Shown one piece after another: positions 29,954 through 39,197 of a stretch of DNA of 64,000 bases. The stretch comes from Microbulbifer mangrovi (GTDB lineage Bacteria > Pseudomonadota > Gammaproteobacteria > Pseudomonadales > Cellvibrionaceae). A program made the translations under genes and the position numbers. The stretch's first letter is position 1; each line of letters begins with the position of its first letter. The stretch spans positions 62,001 through 126,000 of the forward strand of contig NZ_LZDE01000347.1 in the NCBI RefSeq assembly GCF_002009015.1. The letters are read 5' to 3'. The notes below the pieces were generated by a model. The model worked only from the letters and a program-made list of their open reading frames with translations. It was not told the origin of the DNA and did not search any database.

Positions 29954-31155
29954 TGGACTGCAAGCGCACCCTAATCGCGACCACCGCAACCCTGCTGCTC
30001 ATCCTGCAGGGTTGCGGCGTGGAAACAGCGGAGTTCATCACACCCGGGGAAAGACCAGCGGCTGCCGCCTTCAGTCACTCGTCGGAGGCGGGCGAAAGCG
30101 AGAAGACCAGCGCACACAAAGTGCGCTTCTACCACCCGGCCAACAAATCGGGGGGCGAGGAGACGCGGACGCTGTATCAGAAGTTTGAGGATGCCGATGC
30201 ACCCTACCGCGGTGATTACTACATGGATGTACCCTCCGTGTACTGCGGCGAAGGTATCTGCAAGATCGATATAGTGCGTCTGCACTGGGACTGGCTCGGG
30301 CGCTACACACATTTCTCCTTGGAAGCACCCACGGACCTTGAAAAAGGCAACGAGGAAGATTTCACCGAGGCGGATTACCAGAAACTCCAGACCGTTCTCT
30401 CCAATCGCGATTCCGGGCTAGCGGATCTCACCAAGGACGAGCTGATCCTCCCCAATGCCGGCGGTGAACGCGTGGACGGCCTTACCGGCGCAACCGTTTC
30501 CCTGCGCAAGTCAGACTATGTAGAAGGGGCCATCTGGACCTGCTACACCCTGTGGCATTTTGCCAATGGCGAGCTCGAAGGGCTGATTCGCAACCTGAGC
30601 GGTGACGCCGCTCCAGCAGAAACGCTGTCAGCACTGCTCGCCACTGGCAGCGATGCGGAAGCCGCTTTCGCGCTACAGCAGTTCGCACGACGGGGGCTGG
30701 ACAGCGACCAGGTGACCAACCTGATCACCCGAAAGCTGGAGCAAGGTAATACCACCCTGTACAGAGACATATTCAACTATCTGCAGCAGCTGCCAACCGA
30801 GAAAGGCCTCCGGGTACTGCAAACGTTTGCCGCGACAGACGACTCCCATTTGCGCCTCATGGTACTCGCTTACCTGCAGCAGCTACATGAGCTCCCGGAC
30901 AAAAAATTGCTGGCAGAGCTTTCACACGACGCCGCTCGCTGGAACTCCTTCAACGAAATTCACCGTCTACTCGCCCTATTGCAGAGTCACGCGCTGGACG
31001 ACGCGGAGATCAACCGCGCCATCAGCGCGCTGCTTCATCATGACAATTTTGTTATCGCCAGAAAAGCCTACTGGTATCTGAAAGAAGCACCGGCAAGCGC
31101 GACCGATCACGAGCGGCTGACAGAGTTCGGCGAAAAGAACCGCGCTCGTCTCTAG
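29950..31155 (+). CDS. Lipoprotein with FMN-binding-like motif and helical repeats
   Basis: A 401-residue exported lipoprotein (lipobox LILQGC, Cys22). Residues 85-215 contain a Cys pair (YCGEGIC) and DGLTGATVS (176-184), which closely resembles the flavinylation motif Dxx(S/T)GATx(T/S) of FMN-binding domains (NqrC/RnfG/PF04205), with Ser184 at the attachment position. Residues 220-400 are leucine-rich helices resembling HEAT-like repeats. The start overlaps the FAD oxidoreductase stop by four bases (ATGA), so the two products are made together. A flavin lipoprotein next to a flavin oxidoreductase suggests an electron relay. Attachment of FMN would need an ApbE transferase, which is not in the window. 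Family membership is by motif only. Confidence 0.65.
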   Translation: MMDCKRTLIATTATLLLILQGCGVETAEFITPGERPAAAAFSHSSEAGESEKTSAHKVRFYHPANKSGGEETRTLYQKFEDADAPYRGDYYMDVPSVYCGEGICKIDIVRLHWDWLGRYTHFSLEAPTDLEKGNEEDFTEADYQKLQTVLSNRDSGLADLTKDELILPNAGGERVDGLTGATVSLRKSDYVEGAIWTCYTLWHFANGELEGLIRNLSGDAAPAETLSALLATGSDAEAAFALQQFARRGLDSDQVTNLITRKLEQGNTTLYRDIFNYLQQLPTEKGLRVLQTFAATDDSHLRLMVLAYLQQLHELPDKKLLAELSHDAARWNSFNEIHRLLALLQSHALDDAEINRAISALLHHDNFVIARKAYWYLKEAPASATDHERLTEFGEKNRARL

Positions 31156-31315
31156 GCCACCATCGACAATCGTTTCTTACATATGAAGTGCAACCGTAAT
31201 CTTTGCACGAGGAGGAAGATGACCTGACTAAAAACCACATCTATGCGTGGGCTTAATAGCGGCCCATTGCTGTAACTGGATGACTCTTAAAAAAATAATA
31301 TGAGAGAAAACAATA

Positions 31316-34300
31316 ATGAAATCCAATATAGCAGCAGTACTCCTCGCCCTCACGGCGGGGCAAGTAGTTGCGCTCCCCGAGCGCCCTTCTATCGACCGCG
31401 ATGTGCATATGACTACCGAAACGGGCAGCACATCCAGCTTTCAAAATCGTCTGTTGCCGGAATACACCCGGCCTACCATTCCCGCATTGCAGACCAGTGC
31501 CGATGGCAGGATCAGTATTTCTCACAAGCCCCAGCGTAACGGGCGCTTGGCGATTCGCTTGCAAGTTCCGGAGAAGTTCGAGGATCCCGGTCACCCGAAT
31601 TACGCCCGTGCATTCGTCGACCACATTCCCGGAACAGATATTCTGGGCAGGCCCGATGCGCTTGTGCCAAATGTGACCAACGCTAACACTACGTACAACG
31701 CGGATGGTTCAATCACCCTGAGCGGTGCGTCCATTACCAACAATATCCTGAACAACAACTACGGCGGCGGCTCCACAGCGCACCATGGACTGTGTGACCC
31801 GACGTTTGACCCGCATGATACGCGCAAGAATCCCTACGCATGTGGCACAAACAGCGATCGCGACTGCTACGATCTGGTTTTGATCCGGGCAGACGAGCCC
31901 TCAGGCGGTGTCAACGTTCCCGACGAAAATGGCCAGAGTATCAATGTTGAGGCCCGGCGTATTTACGGTATTCCCTTCACCGTAGAGGTCACCAACCCGA
32001 AAACCGCCAATGCAGAAATCACGGAAATCCGTCTTCCCCCGGTGGTGAGTGATCCCAGTGCTGCCAACAACCCCTATGCGGGCCCAACTGTACCGGCTCA
32101 GGGTTTTCTGGAGCCCAATGTAGCCGGAAATGGCAAGCTGTTATTTCTCCGCGTCAATGGTGGCACCACGGTCTATTACAACGACAGCAGCGGTAACCGG
32201 GTCAAGACGCAATCCGACAACGTGTATTTCTTTAATGAGGCGAACGCGTCATCCAATCCTGGCAATCACTTTGCCGCCTGTGATGTGAATCAATGGACTG
32301 CCGACAGTATTCGTCCGCTGAGCCACGCACCCTACGACGACTCGATCAATACGCGCTACGGCTTTGCCATGCAGCTATTCCGGGATACAGAAAATGATGT
32401 AATCCCGGAGAATCAGCCGATGTCCACCTACCCATGGATCGACAAAAACGCGGACAATATCTCGTTTACCGCGGTGGGCTACGACCTCCTGGATGAATCC
32501 AATGAGAATAATAAAACAGCGTCTGCCGACCCCGTCGTTAGCTATATCGAATGCGTGACGTCGTCACCCGACTGTCTGGCACCGGCGGATAGCCAGTCCG
32601 GCGGCATCCTCAATGGCCGCATCATTATGGGACTGTGGACTCGCGGAAAAATGGTGTTGCTGGACAATCTGGTCAACAACATCGATTACAGTCTCGGTGG
32701 GCTGGATGCCGCGCAACGCCGGATACAACTGTATGAGCCCGGCCTGGGCAGCGATGGCTTTGTCCGAGTAGGCAACGGGCGCGACAATCAGGAAGATGAA
32801 CATCCTCTGGCAAGCTCCGGAAATACCACCTTCTTTGATTCGAATGAGCATCGCTTCAACTACTTCCGTAATACCCTGCGCCCGGTCAGCCCCGCCGACG
32901 TCAGCTGGCTCGTCAGCTCCGGACGCGGAACCACCGAATTGCCGTTTGACGACTACCTGAATCCGGACAGCTTTATCGTCGCGAATATGGTCCAGGTGAT
33001 TAACATGCGCGCCAGTGGGAATCGCGAGATCATTCCCGGGCAAATCCAGAATGCGGCCACTGGTGGCCGTCGGCTTCTGGCAGACCAGGGTGGTTCTCCG
33101 GCAGATACCGAGTGGCGTATTCCCACCTCTGGCGAGCTGATTTCGAACGATAGCCTGCTGCCGAGAGTAGAACCCGTCGCCAACGGTGGTATCCACGGCA
33201 AGGGGCTCTGGCTGCAAAACGACGGTGATGGTGTCCGCTTCCAGATTCCCGTACAAAGCGGTCACTCGAGCACCAACGTCAGTACACAATCCTGGTACTA
33301 CGGCCTGTTCTTCGATCAGCGCAACAAATCTACCGGCGGTGACAAGCGCCTGATTACCTTTCCGGACAATACAAGTATCAGCATCCGGGCCGGTAACCGG
33401 GTAATTTTCAAGCGCGCCGATGGAACCGTCGCCGAAAATTACTTGATTGATGAGCCGATTCTGCAACAAACCGATGGCACTACCGTCACCAACGGCAATG
33501 GTTGGGTGCACCTCGGATTGCAAGTATCCGCCAACGGCACCAGCACAACCGTCCTCCTGTACCTGGACGGCTACCCGGTGCACCAGTTTTCAGAAAACCA
33601 GGTCCTGTTCCAGCTACAGGAAGGCAGCGGAGCCTACCTGACCCTCGGCGGGGGCTCCGGTAACACCCAGTTCATGGGCTGGATCGACGAGTTCAAGGTT
33701 TTCGCCCAGGCCCTGAACCCGGAAGTCGCGTGCAATATGGCCAACGGCACTATTGCCGGTGTCAGTGGATCTCCAGCTCCGCTCTGGGCCGGCTGGGCGA
33801 GTACGGTTCCGTCCACCATGCACAACCTGGTGAATACGGCCGTCGCCCAGGACACTGATCCCAATACCCCGACTTACGCGCAGTATGTCTGTTACCACAA
33901 TTTCACTGCCGACTTTGCCGCACACCTGGGAAATATCCCGAGCGGGCTCAGCGGGGTACGGGACAACATCAACTTTCCCGAAGGGCCAATCTATTTCGAT
34001 AGGGAACGACCGGATTCAAGTACCAACACCTTCTGCCTCAGCTGCCATACCAGCGATGGCAGAGACGGGCTGACCATCGCCGCCCTGGCACGTAACCCGG
34101 GTGTACTGGCCATCAACGATCCCAGAAGGCAACCCATGCAACCAGACCCGTTTGCCTACGGCGTTATTCCTGCGTCATGGGTAGCAAGCTTTGAGACCCC
34201 CAACCCTGCACTGGTCGGAGATGAAAGCAATCCGGTCTGCATCGATGAGTTTGACCTGCCCCGCTTCGACGGTTCGAGCAGTTACACCTGCGTCGCCCAC

Positions 34301-34801
34301 GCCACTTCAGGTGGAAGTTCAAGCGGAGGAAGCTCCGGTGGTTCAAGCAGCTCTGGAGGGTCAGGAAGCTCCGGTGGTGGACAGGGTCAGGGACTGTTTT
34401 CCACAGCAACTTTCGCAGAGGCCAGTGGCAACTGGAACACCGGATTTGAGGTCGCATTTGACGATGATTCTTCGGGCACGGAAGCAACCGCCAACGCCCG
34501 CGGAGACTCCTCAGAGCGCGTTTACCTGGAGTTCGATTTCGGCGGGAGCTACAACAATCTTCAGTTCACGCTATTTGAAGACGACAGCAACCCTTACCAG
34601 ATTCTCAGCTGGCGAATTCGACGCGTCAACGCAACCAATATCACCAACATGACAGGGTTCGAACAATCCTCGGGGGTTGGCCCTCAGGTAATCACTCTGG
34701 ATCCCACTATTAGCGCTTCAAGAATTCGAATTGAACTGCTCGCGCCAAGTGGCCAGGAGGTCGGGCTGGTGGAGGTTGAAGCAACCGGGCTGCCCGAATA
34801 A
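31316..34801 (+). CDS. Giant exported protein with LamG-like domain, CxxCH heme motif and discoidin-like C-terminus
   Basis: A 1161-residue secreted protein with signal peptide (cleavage near VVA). Residues 30-600 form a large region I do not recognise, rich in Asn/Asp and aromatic residues. Residues about 620-830 look like a concanavalin A/LamG beta-sandwich (GKGLWLQNDGDGVRF, SWYYGLFFDQR, GWVHLGLQVSANGTSTTVLLYLDGYPVHQF, FMGWIDEFKVFAQAL). One c-type heme site, CLSCH, is at 907-911, with QPMQP about 30 residues on as a possible axial Met. A Ser/Gly linker follows and then an F5/8C-like module. LamG plus cytochrome c combinations are known from planctomycete proteins. It lies directly after the FAD/FMN genes and before the iota-carrageenase gene. 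RBS GAGAG precedes the start. Confidence 0.8.
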   Translation: MKSNIAAVLLALTAGQVVALPERPSIDRDVHMTTETGSTSSFQNRLLPEYTRPTIPALQTSADGRISISHKPQRNGRLAIRLQVPEKFEDPGHPNYARAFVDHIPGTDILGRPDALVPNVTNANTTYNADGSITLSGASITNNILNNNYGGGSTAHHGLCDPTFDPHDTRKNPYACGTNSDRDCYDLVLIRADEPSGGVNVPDENGQSINVEARRIYGIPFTVEVTNPKTANAEITEIRLPPVVSDPSAANNPYAGPTVPAQGFLEPNVAGNGKLLFLRVNGGTTVYYNDSSGNRVKTQSDNVYFFNEANASSNPGNHFAACDVNQWTADSIRPLSHAPYDDSINTRYGFAMQLFRDTENDVIPENQPMSTYPWIDKNADNISFTAVGYDLLDESNENNKTASADPVVSYIECVTSSPDCLAPADSQSGGILNGRIIMGLWTRGKMVLLDNLVNNIDYSLGGLDAAQRRIQLYEPGLGSDGFVRVGNGRDNQEDEHPLASSGNTTFFDSNEHRFNYFRNTLRPVSPADVSWLVSSGRGTTELPFDDYLNPDSFIVANMVQVINMRASGNREIIPGQIQNAATGGRRLLADQGGSPADTEWRIPTSGELISNDSLLPRVEPVANGGIHGKGLWLQNDGDGVRFQIPVQSGHSSTNVSTQSWYYGLFFDQRNKSTGGDKRLITFPDNTSISIRAGNRVIFKRADGTVAENYLIDEPILQQTDGTTVTNGNGWVHLGLQVSANGTSTTVLLYLDGYPVHQFSENQVLFQLQEGSGAYLTLGGGSGNTQFMGWIDEFKVFAQALNPEVACNMANGTIAGVSGSPAPLWAGWASTVPSTMHNLVNTAVAQDTDPNTPTYAQYVCYHNFTADFAAHLGNIPSGLSGVRDNINFPEGPIYFDRERPDSSTNTFCLSCHTSDGRDGLTIAALARNPGVLAINDPRRQPMQPDPFAYGVIPASWVASFETPNPALVGDESNPVCIDEFDLPRFDGSSSYTCVAHATSGGSSSGGSSGGSSSSGGSGSSGGGQGQGLFSTATFAEASGNWNTGFEVAFDDDSSGTEATANARGDSSERVYLEFDFGGSYNNLQFTLFEDDSNPYQILSWRIRRVNATNITNMTGFEQSSGVGPQVITLDPTISASRIRIELLAPSGQEVGLVEVEATGLPE

Positions 34802-34821
34802 GCACTTTAGAGAAAAGCCAC

Positions 34822-34854
34822 CGTGAAGTGTCGGCATCGGCACTTCACGATTTT
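34822..34854 (+). terminator. Terminator after the LamG/CxxCH gene
   Basis: CGTGAAGTG/CACTTCACG stem with an extended loop, followed by ATTTT, 21 bases after the stop. It separates this gene from the iota-carrageenase gene. Confidence 0.8.
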
Positions 34855-35006
34855 GCGATCACCTTAAATCAGCATGCGTATCTATTAAAAGGAGGAGATT
34901 TAGCGCACGAAACCTATGCATAAAATTCCAACTCGGGCAACACCAGTGCCCAATACCCAATCAGAATAAATTCCAAAAAAACATGGTGACCAGGAGAAAA
35001 GAAACT

Positions 35007-38000
35007 ATGAAAAATCAGCAATTATGCAGACGAATATTATTGTCTGCCTTGCTAGCCGGGGGCATGATCTCGAGTAGTGCAGTACTCGCGCAACTCGATA
35101 GCGCCGCCGATAACCCGGAGCTGAACGGCGACCCATCTTGCCGCCCAAATCATGACAAGAACACCGGCAACGGCAATGCCGGAGGCAAGGATTTCGACTG
35201 CGACGGCATCAAGAACAAGGACGATGCCGACGATGACAATGATGGCGTTACCGACGTCGATGAAATCGCCAACGGAACCGAGCCGAGAAATTCAGATACG
35301 GATGGTGACGGTACGAATGACGGCGAAGATGTATTCCCTCTCGATTCATCAGAGTGGATGGATACCGACAGAGATGGCGTCGGTAACAATGCGGATACCG
35401 ATGATGACGACGACGGCGTCAGTGACAGCGAGGAAGCCGAAAAAGGCACCGACCCGCTGAATCCAGACACCGACGGTGACGGCATAAACGATGCGGTGGA
35501 TGTATTCCCGCTGGATCCTTCTGAGACCGAAGACGCCGATGGCGATGGCATCGGCAATAACGCAGATACCGACAACGACAATGACGGTGTCAGCGACGAA
35601 AACGAACTAATCAACGGTACCGATCGTTTCAATCCGGATACGGATGGCGACGGTGTAAACGACGCTGAAGACGCATTTCCTTTAGACGCTCAGAGGAGTG
35701 TTGACGACGGCACTGTCGTGTTCAATTACGATTTCAACATCAACGAAATCCAGACAGAAAACAACAACTGGGAAGGCTGGGTGTACCCCACGCAAAATCG
35801 CGGTGTTATGGCATTTGAGGAGGGCGCGGGCATCAATGCCTCTGCAGCCTACTCCTACGAAGATACCAGCCCCAATACCAACATCACCCAGAATGGCCTG
35901 CGCTTTAACAACAGAACCAATAAAGACAACATCAATCCATGGACGGTTGCCCTCGGTGAATCGCAAGGCCTCACCGTTCAGGGCGTTTCCCTTTGGGTGA
36001 AGGTTGAAAAAGCGGTACCCGGCGATGTCACGGTTCAACATCACCTGATCCCCTATCCGCTTATCAATGATAAGAAAGGCCCCACCTTGAGCGCCGGTCT
36101 CGACGTAGGTCCGCAATACAATGCGACGATTCCCGCATCTGATAACGGTACCTGGGTACAGGTAAATCTGGTGGATAGTAAAACCGGCTTCAGTGCCTTC
36201 ACTATCCCAGATACCTGGAAACACTACGATGGTGAATCTCCGATCCAGGTGTATCCGGATATCCTTTTCGGCGGTCTCGACGTCGGTGACAAGGTGTATG
36301 TGGACAACTACCAGCTTATTCTCGGTGAAGACGCTGGTGACCAGGATGGTGGTGATTCTGGTGGATCAGACGGCGGGGATGACGGCAGTTCGGATGGTAC
36401 ATCCACCTTCACCCATAACTTCGACACCAACGAAGTGGCGGAAAGCCAGGGCAAACAAGGCTGGATCGAAACCATCAAAGACCGCGGTATTATCGGCTTT
36501 GCAGATGGCCAGGGTCGCAACGGTTCGTCCGCTTTGTCGTGGACAGACAACAGCACCAATATCAATCCCGAGCAAACCGGCACCCTGTATCAGGACTGGA
36601 CTGGCAACCCGTTTAGCGCGGCATTCGGTAACACCGAAATTCTTGGTGATACCCTGACAGCGGCGTCGGTATGGGTGCGCACCGAACTGGTCACTGAGAA
36701 AGATATCCAGCTAATCCACTACTTACTGCCTTACGGCGTGGTCGACGGTACCAAGGCGACCAAAATCAGCGCGGCCACCGAAATGTCTCCGCGTCTGGTA
36801 GGCACCATTCCGGCCGGTAGCAGCGAATGGGTGAAGGTCGACTTCGTACTCGAAGGCAGTGAGGCCATCGACTTCAAGTTCCCCGCCACCTGGATACCCA
36901 CCGCTGGCAGCGAACTGGAAATCTATCCCGAGTTCAAGTTCGGCAACACCGAGGTGGGCGACAAGATCTTTTTCGATGACTACGAAGCAACCACCGTTGC
37001 CGGCGAAGCGCCACCAGCGCCAACAGGCTTTAGCATCGATTACGACTTTGAGGAAGCCACTGTCGCGCAAAATGGCGGCTGGGGTTATGTTCTCGCGGGA
37101 TACGGCTCCATTGGACTGGAAAGCGGCCTTGGCTACCAGGGTTCCAATGCCCTCTCGTATGTGGATGAGAATGAGCAGACCAGTATCGCCAACCAGTCCA
37201 TGCTTTGGCACCGTTGGGGTGCTGCCAACCCGTGGAGCAATGCGTTTGGTGGTGATTCCATCGGTAAAGAAATCGAGACAGTCACATTGCGTGTTCGCGT
37301 GGAAAAAGCGGCGGGCAATGTAGGTACCGAAGATGTAACCATCAAGCATCACCTGCTGCCCTGGAACGTCACCCTGGACGGAGGCAAGTACGGTAAGGTC
37401 ACCGCAGCGCAGGGCGTTACCGCAGACTACACCGCAACCGTAAGCTCTGCGGACTTCGGCCAGTGGGTAGACATTACCTTTGTGGATGCGATCACCGACC
37501 AGCAGTCCTTCACCATTCCCAGCACCTGGAAACTGACAGACGGCGGCGACATCGTTGATGTCCTGCCCTCGTTCTTCTTCGGCGGCCTGGAAGTTGGCGA
37601 CAAGGTGATCATCGATGATTACCGCCTCACCGGCAATGAGGGCTCCGGCGATAGCGGTGGCGACGATGGCGGTGAATACGAGGGCCCAGACTACGGTTAT
37701 CACGACGGTAGTGGCACTTACACCAGTAACCCGCGCCCGGAACCGCTGGCGGTGGCCGACAGTGACTTCTACACCGAACCCACCTCTTTCGCGGTAACCC
37801 GCAATGCGGTAACCGACTACGGTGTAAACAACCTGGATGCCGGTGACGATACCGCGTCAATGCAGGCCGCTCTGGATGACATCAGCAGTAACCTGGGCGG
37901 CGGCAAGCTGACGGTACCGGCCGGTGACTACTACTTCCGCAGCCTGCACCTGCGCTCAAACGTGCACCTGGAAATGGAGGAAGGTGTGACCTTCCACATG

Positions 38001-39125
38001 GCCGAGGGAGGCGGGTACAACGTCTGGATGTTTGAGATGGGTAATGGCAACCAGGGCAAAGCAGAAAACTTTAGCTTTGTGGGCCTGGGTGACGGATTCA
38101 CCATTGACCTGCGCAATGCACCGAACGAGAGAACCGCGGTGTTCAAGATGGGGGATATTGAAAACTTCAAGTTCTCCAACTTTACCATCGAAGATAACAA
38201 GACGGTATTTGCTTCTTTCCTCGTGGGTATCACCCAGAGGGGCAACGATATCTTCTGGCCGGTGAACGGTATTATCGAGAAGGTAGACCAGCGAAACTCC
38301 CTGTTTGGCTACGGCGTTATCCAGACCTACGCGGCGGACAATATCCTGTTCCGCGACCTGCACAGCGAAGGCGGTATCACGCTGCGCATGGAGACGGACA
38401 ACCTCACCATGAAGGACTTCGGCAAGGGTGGCATCCGCAATATCTTCGCAGAGAACATCAGCGGCACCGATTGTCTGGCGCCGGTCATGTTTGGCCCGCA
38501 TTTCCAGGAGAACGGATCCGTGCAGGTAGATGGTGTGACCTCCAACGGCTGCGGCTTCGCAGTGCGGGTGGACGACGGCTACGTTGAGCTGTTTAGCCCC
38601 GCTGGCCAGGCATATACCCGCGAACAGTGGCGTGCCGAAATCGATGCTACCTACGGTGCAGGTTGCTCTGCGCAGCCCTACGCCCGCGGCGTCAACCAGT
38701 GGGCGGCGCGTATCAACCCGATTGGCAGCTGTCTGGATAATGTGCACCAGAGAACCGGGCTGAAGCCAGGCTGGTTCGAAGAGTCGCATATTTACAATGT
38801 GACGGTGAACAACGGCATGGATGCACACCTGAAGCAGGACCAGCTGGACTACTTCGCCAACACTAATCCCATGTGCGAAAACGTCTGTCTGCCTTCGACT
38901 GATCAGTGGTCTCGTCAGGGGCAGATCTATATCGGCCCGTCCATCGGCGGCGTAATTGATGGCAACGAGCCGGGTATTGATTACAACTTCAATATCAATA
39001 TCTATAGCCTCGAAATGATTGGCTTCCCGGAGCCGAAGCTGGAGTCTATTGACGACAACACCTACTCGGCGCGCGTGTGCAACTACTATGGCATGCAGGC
39101 GTGTCCGGTAGAGCGCTGGGATTAA
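35007..39125 (+). CDS. cgiA: Iota-carrageenase (GH82) with thrombospondin type 3 repeats and three CBM-like modules
   Basis: A 1372-residue secreted enzyme. After the signal peptide (MKNQQLCRRILLSALLAGG...VLAQ) come calcium-binding thrombospondin type 3 repeats (about 45-230, DxDxDG motifs), three homologous beta-sandwich modules of about 215 residues (230-450, 470-675, 685-880), and a GH82 beta-helix (about 910-1372). The catalytic part matches characterised Alteromonas-type iota-carrageenases closely: LHSEGGITLRMETDNLTMKD with the catalytic pair Glu1129/Asp1131, MFGPHF with His1165, VELFSP, QWAARI, HLKQDQLDYF, QGQIYIGPS, and the end VCNYYGMQACP. It would cleave beta-1,4 bonds in iota-carrageenan outside the cell. 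Start at 35007 with CAGGAGAAAAG upstream. No locus operator is seen in its 200-bp leader. Known enzymes of this family are mostly much shorter, so the accessory part is unusual. Confidence 0.96.
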   Translation: MKNQQLCRRILLSALLAGGMISSSAVLAQLDSAADNPELNGDPSCRPNHDKNTGNGNAGGKDFDCDGIKNKDDADDDNDGVTDVDEIANGTEPRNSDTDGDGTNDGEDVFPLDSSEWMDTDRDGVGNNADTDDDDDGVSDSEEAEKGTDPLNPDTDGDGINDAVDVFPLDPSETEDADGDGIGNNADTDNDNDGVSDENELINGTDRFNPDTDGDGVNDAEDAFPLDAQRSVDDGTVVFNYDFNINEIQTENNNWEGWVYPTQNRGVMAFEEGAGINASAAYSYEDTSPNTNITQNGLRFNNRTNKDNINPWTVALGESQGLTVQGVSLWVKVEKAVPGDVTVQHHLIPYPLINDKKGPTLSAGLDVGPQYNATIPASDNGTWVQVNLVDSKTGFSAFTIPDTWKHYDGESPIQVYPDILFGGLDVGDKVYVDNYQLILGEDAGDQDGGDSGGSDGGDDGSSDGTSTFTHNFDTNEVAESQGKQGWIETIKDRGIIGFADGQGRNGSSALSWTDNSTNINPEQTGTLYQDWTGNPFSAAFGNTEILGDTLTAASVWVRTELVTEKDIQLIHYLLPYGVVDGTKATKISAATEMSPRLVGTIPAGSSEWVKVDFVLEGSEAIDFKFPATWIPTAGSELEIYPEFKFGNTEVGDKIFFDDYEATTVAGEAPPAPTGFSIDYDFEEATVAQNGGWGYVLAGYGSIGLESGLGYQGSNALSYVDENEQTSIANQSMLWHRWGAANPWSNAFGGDSIGKEIETVTLRVRVEKAAGNVGTEDVTIKHHLLPWNVTLDGGKYGKVTAAQGVTADYTATVSSADFGQWVDITFVDAITDQQSFTIPSTWKLTDGGDIVDVLPSFFFGGLEVGDKVIIDDYRLTGNEGSGDSGGDDGGEYEGPDYGYHDGSGTYTSNPRPEPLAVADSDFYTEPTSFAVTRNAVTDYGVNNLDAGDDTASMQAALDDISSNLGGGKLTVPAGDYYFRSLHLRSNVHLEMEEGVTFHMAEGGGYNVWMFEMGNGNQGKAENFSFVGLGDGFTIDLRNAPNERTAVFKMGDIENFKFSNFTIEDNKTVFASFLVGITQRGNDIFWPVNGIIEKVDQRNSLFGYGVIQTYAADNILFRDLHSEGGITLRMETDNLTMKDFGKGGIRNIFAENISGTDCLAPVMFGPHFQENGSVQVDGVTSNGCGFAVRVDDGYVELFSPAGQAYTREQWRAEIDATYGAGCSAQPYARGVNQWAARINPIGSCLDNVHQRTGLKPGWFEESHIYNVTVNNGMDAHLKQDQLDYFANTNPMCENVCLPSTDQWSRQGQIYIGPSIGGVIDGNEPGIDYNFNINIYSLEMIGFPEPKLESIDDNTYSARVCNYYGMQACPVERWD

Positions 39126-39157
39126 CCACAACCTTTTAAACGGATAGAAGGTAATTT

Positions 39158-39189
39158 AAAGGGTCAGTTGTGAAAGCAACTGGCCCTTT
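39158..39189 (+). terminator. Terminator after the iota-carrageenase gene
   Basis: AAAGGGTCAGTTG/CAACTGGCCCTTT hairpin, 32 bases after the stop, with a short T run. Confidence 0.7.
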
Positions 39190-39197
39190 CTAATTAG

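Noticed and set aside
31176-31190. Possible further locus operator upstream of the LamG gene
   Set aside because: TTACATATGAAGTGC keeps only the central part and has five arm mismatches, worse than the degenerate sites at the GntR genes.
31183-31227. Leader peptide of 14 codons or a two-codon minigene with a strong AGGAGG before the LamG gene
   Set aside because: The strong Shine-Dalgarno sequence at 31209-31216 is real, but the encoded peptide has no regulatory pattern that I can recognise and no attenuator hairpin follows.
34917-34970. Tiny frame of 17 codons after an AAGGAGGAG sequence upstream of cgiA
   Set aside because: The ribosome-binding site is about 20 bases away from the ATG, and the peptide shows no conserved feature.
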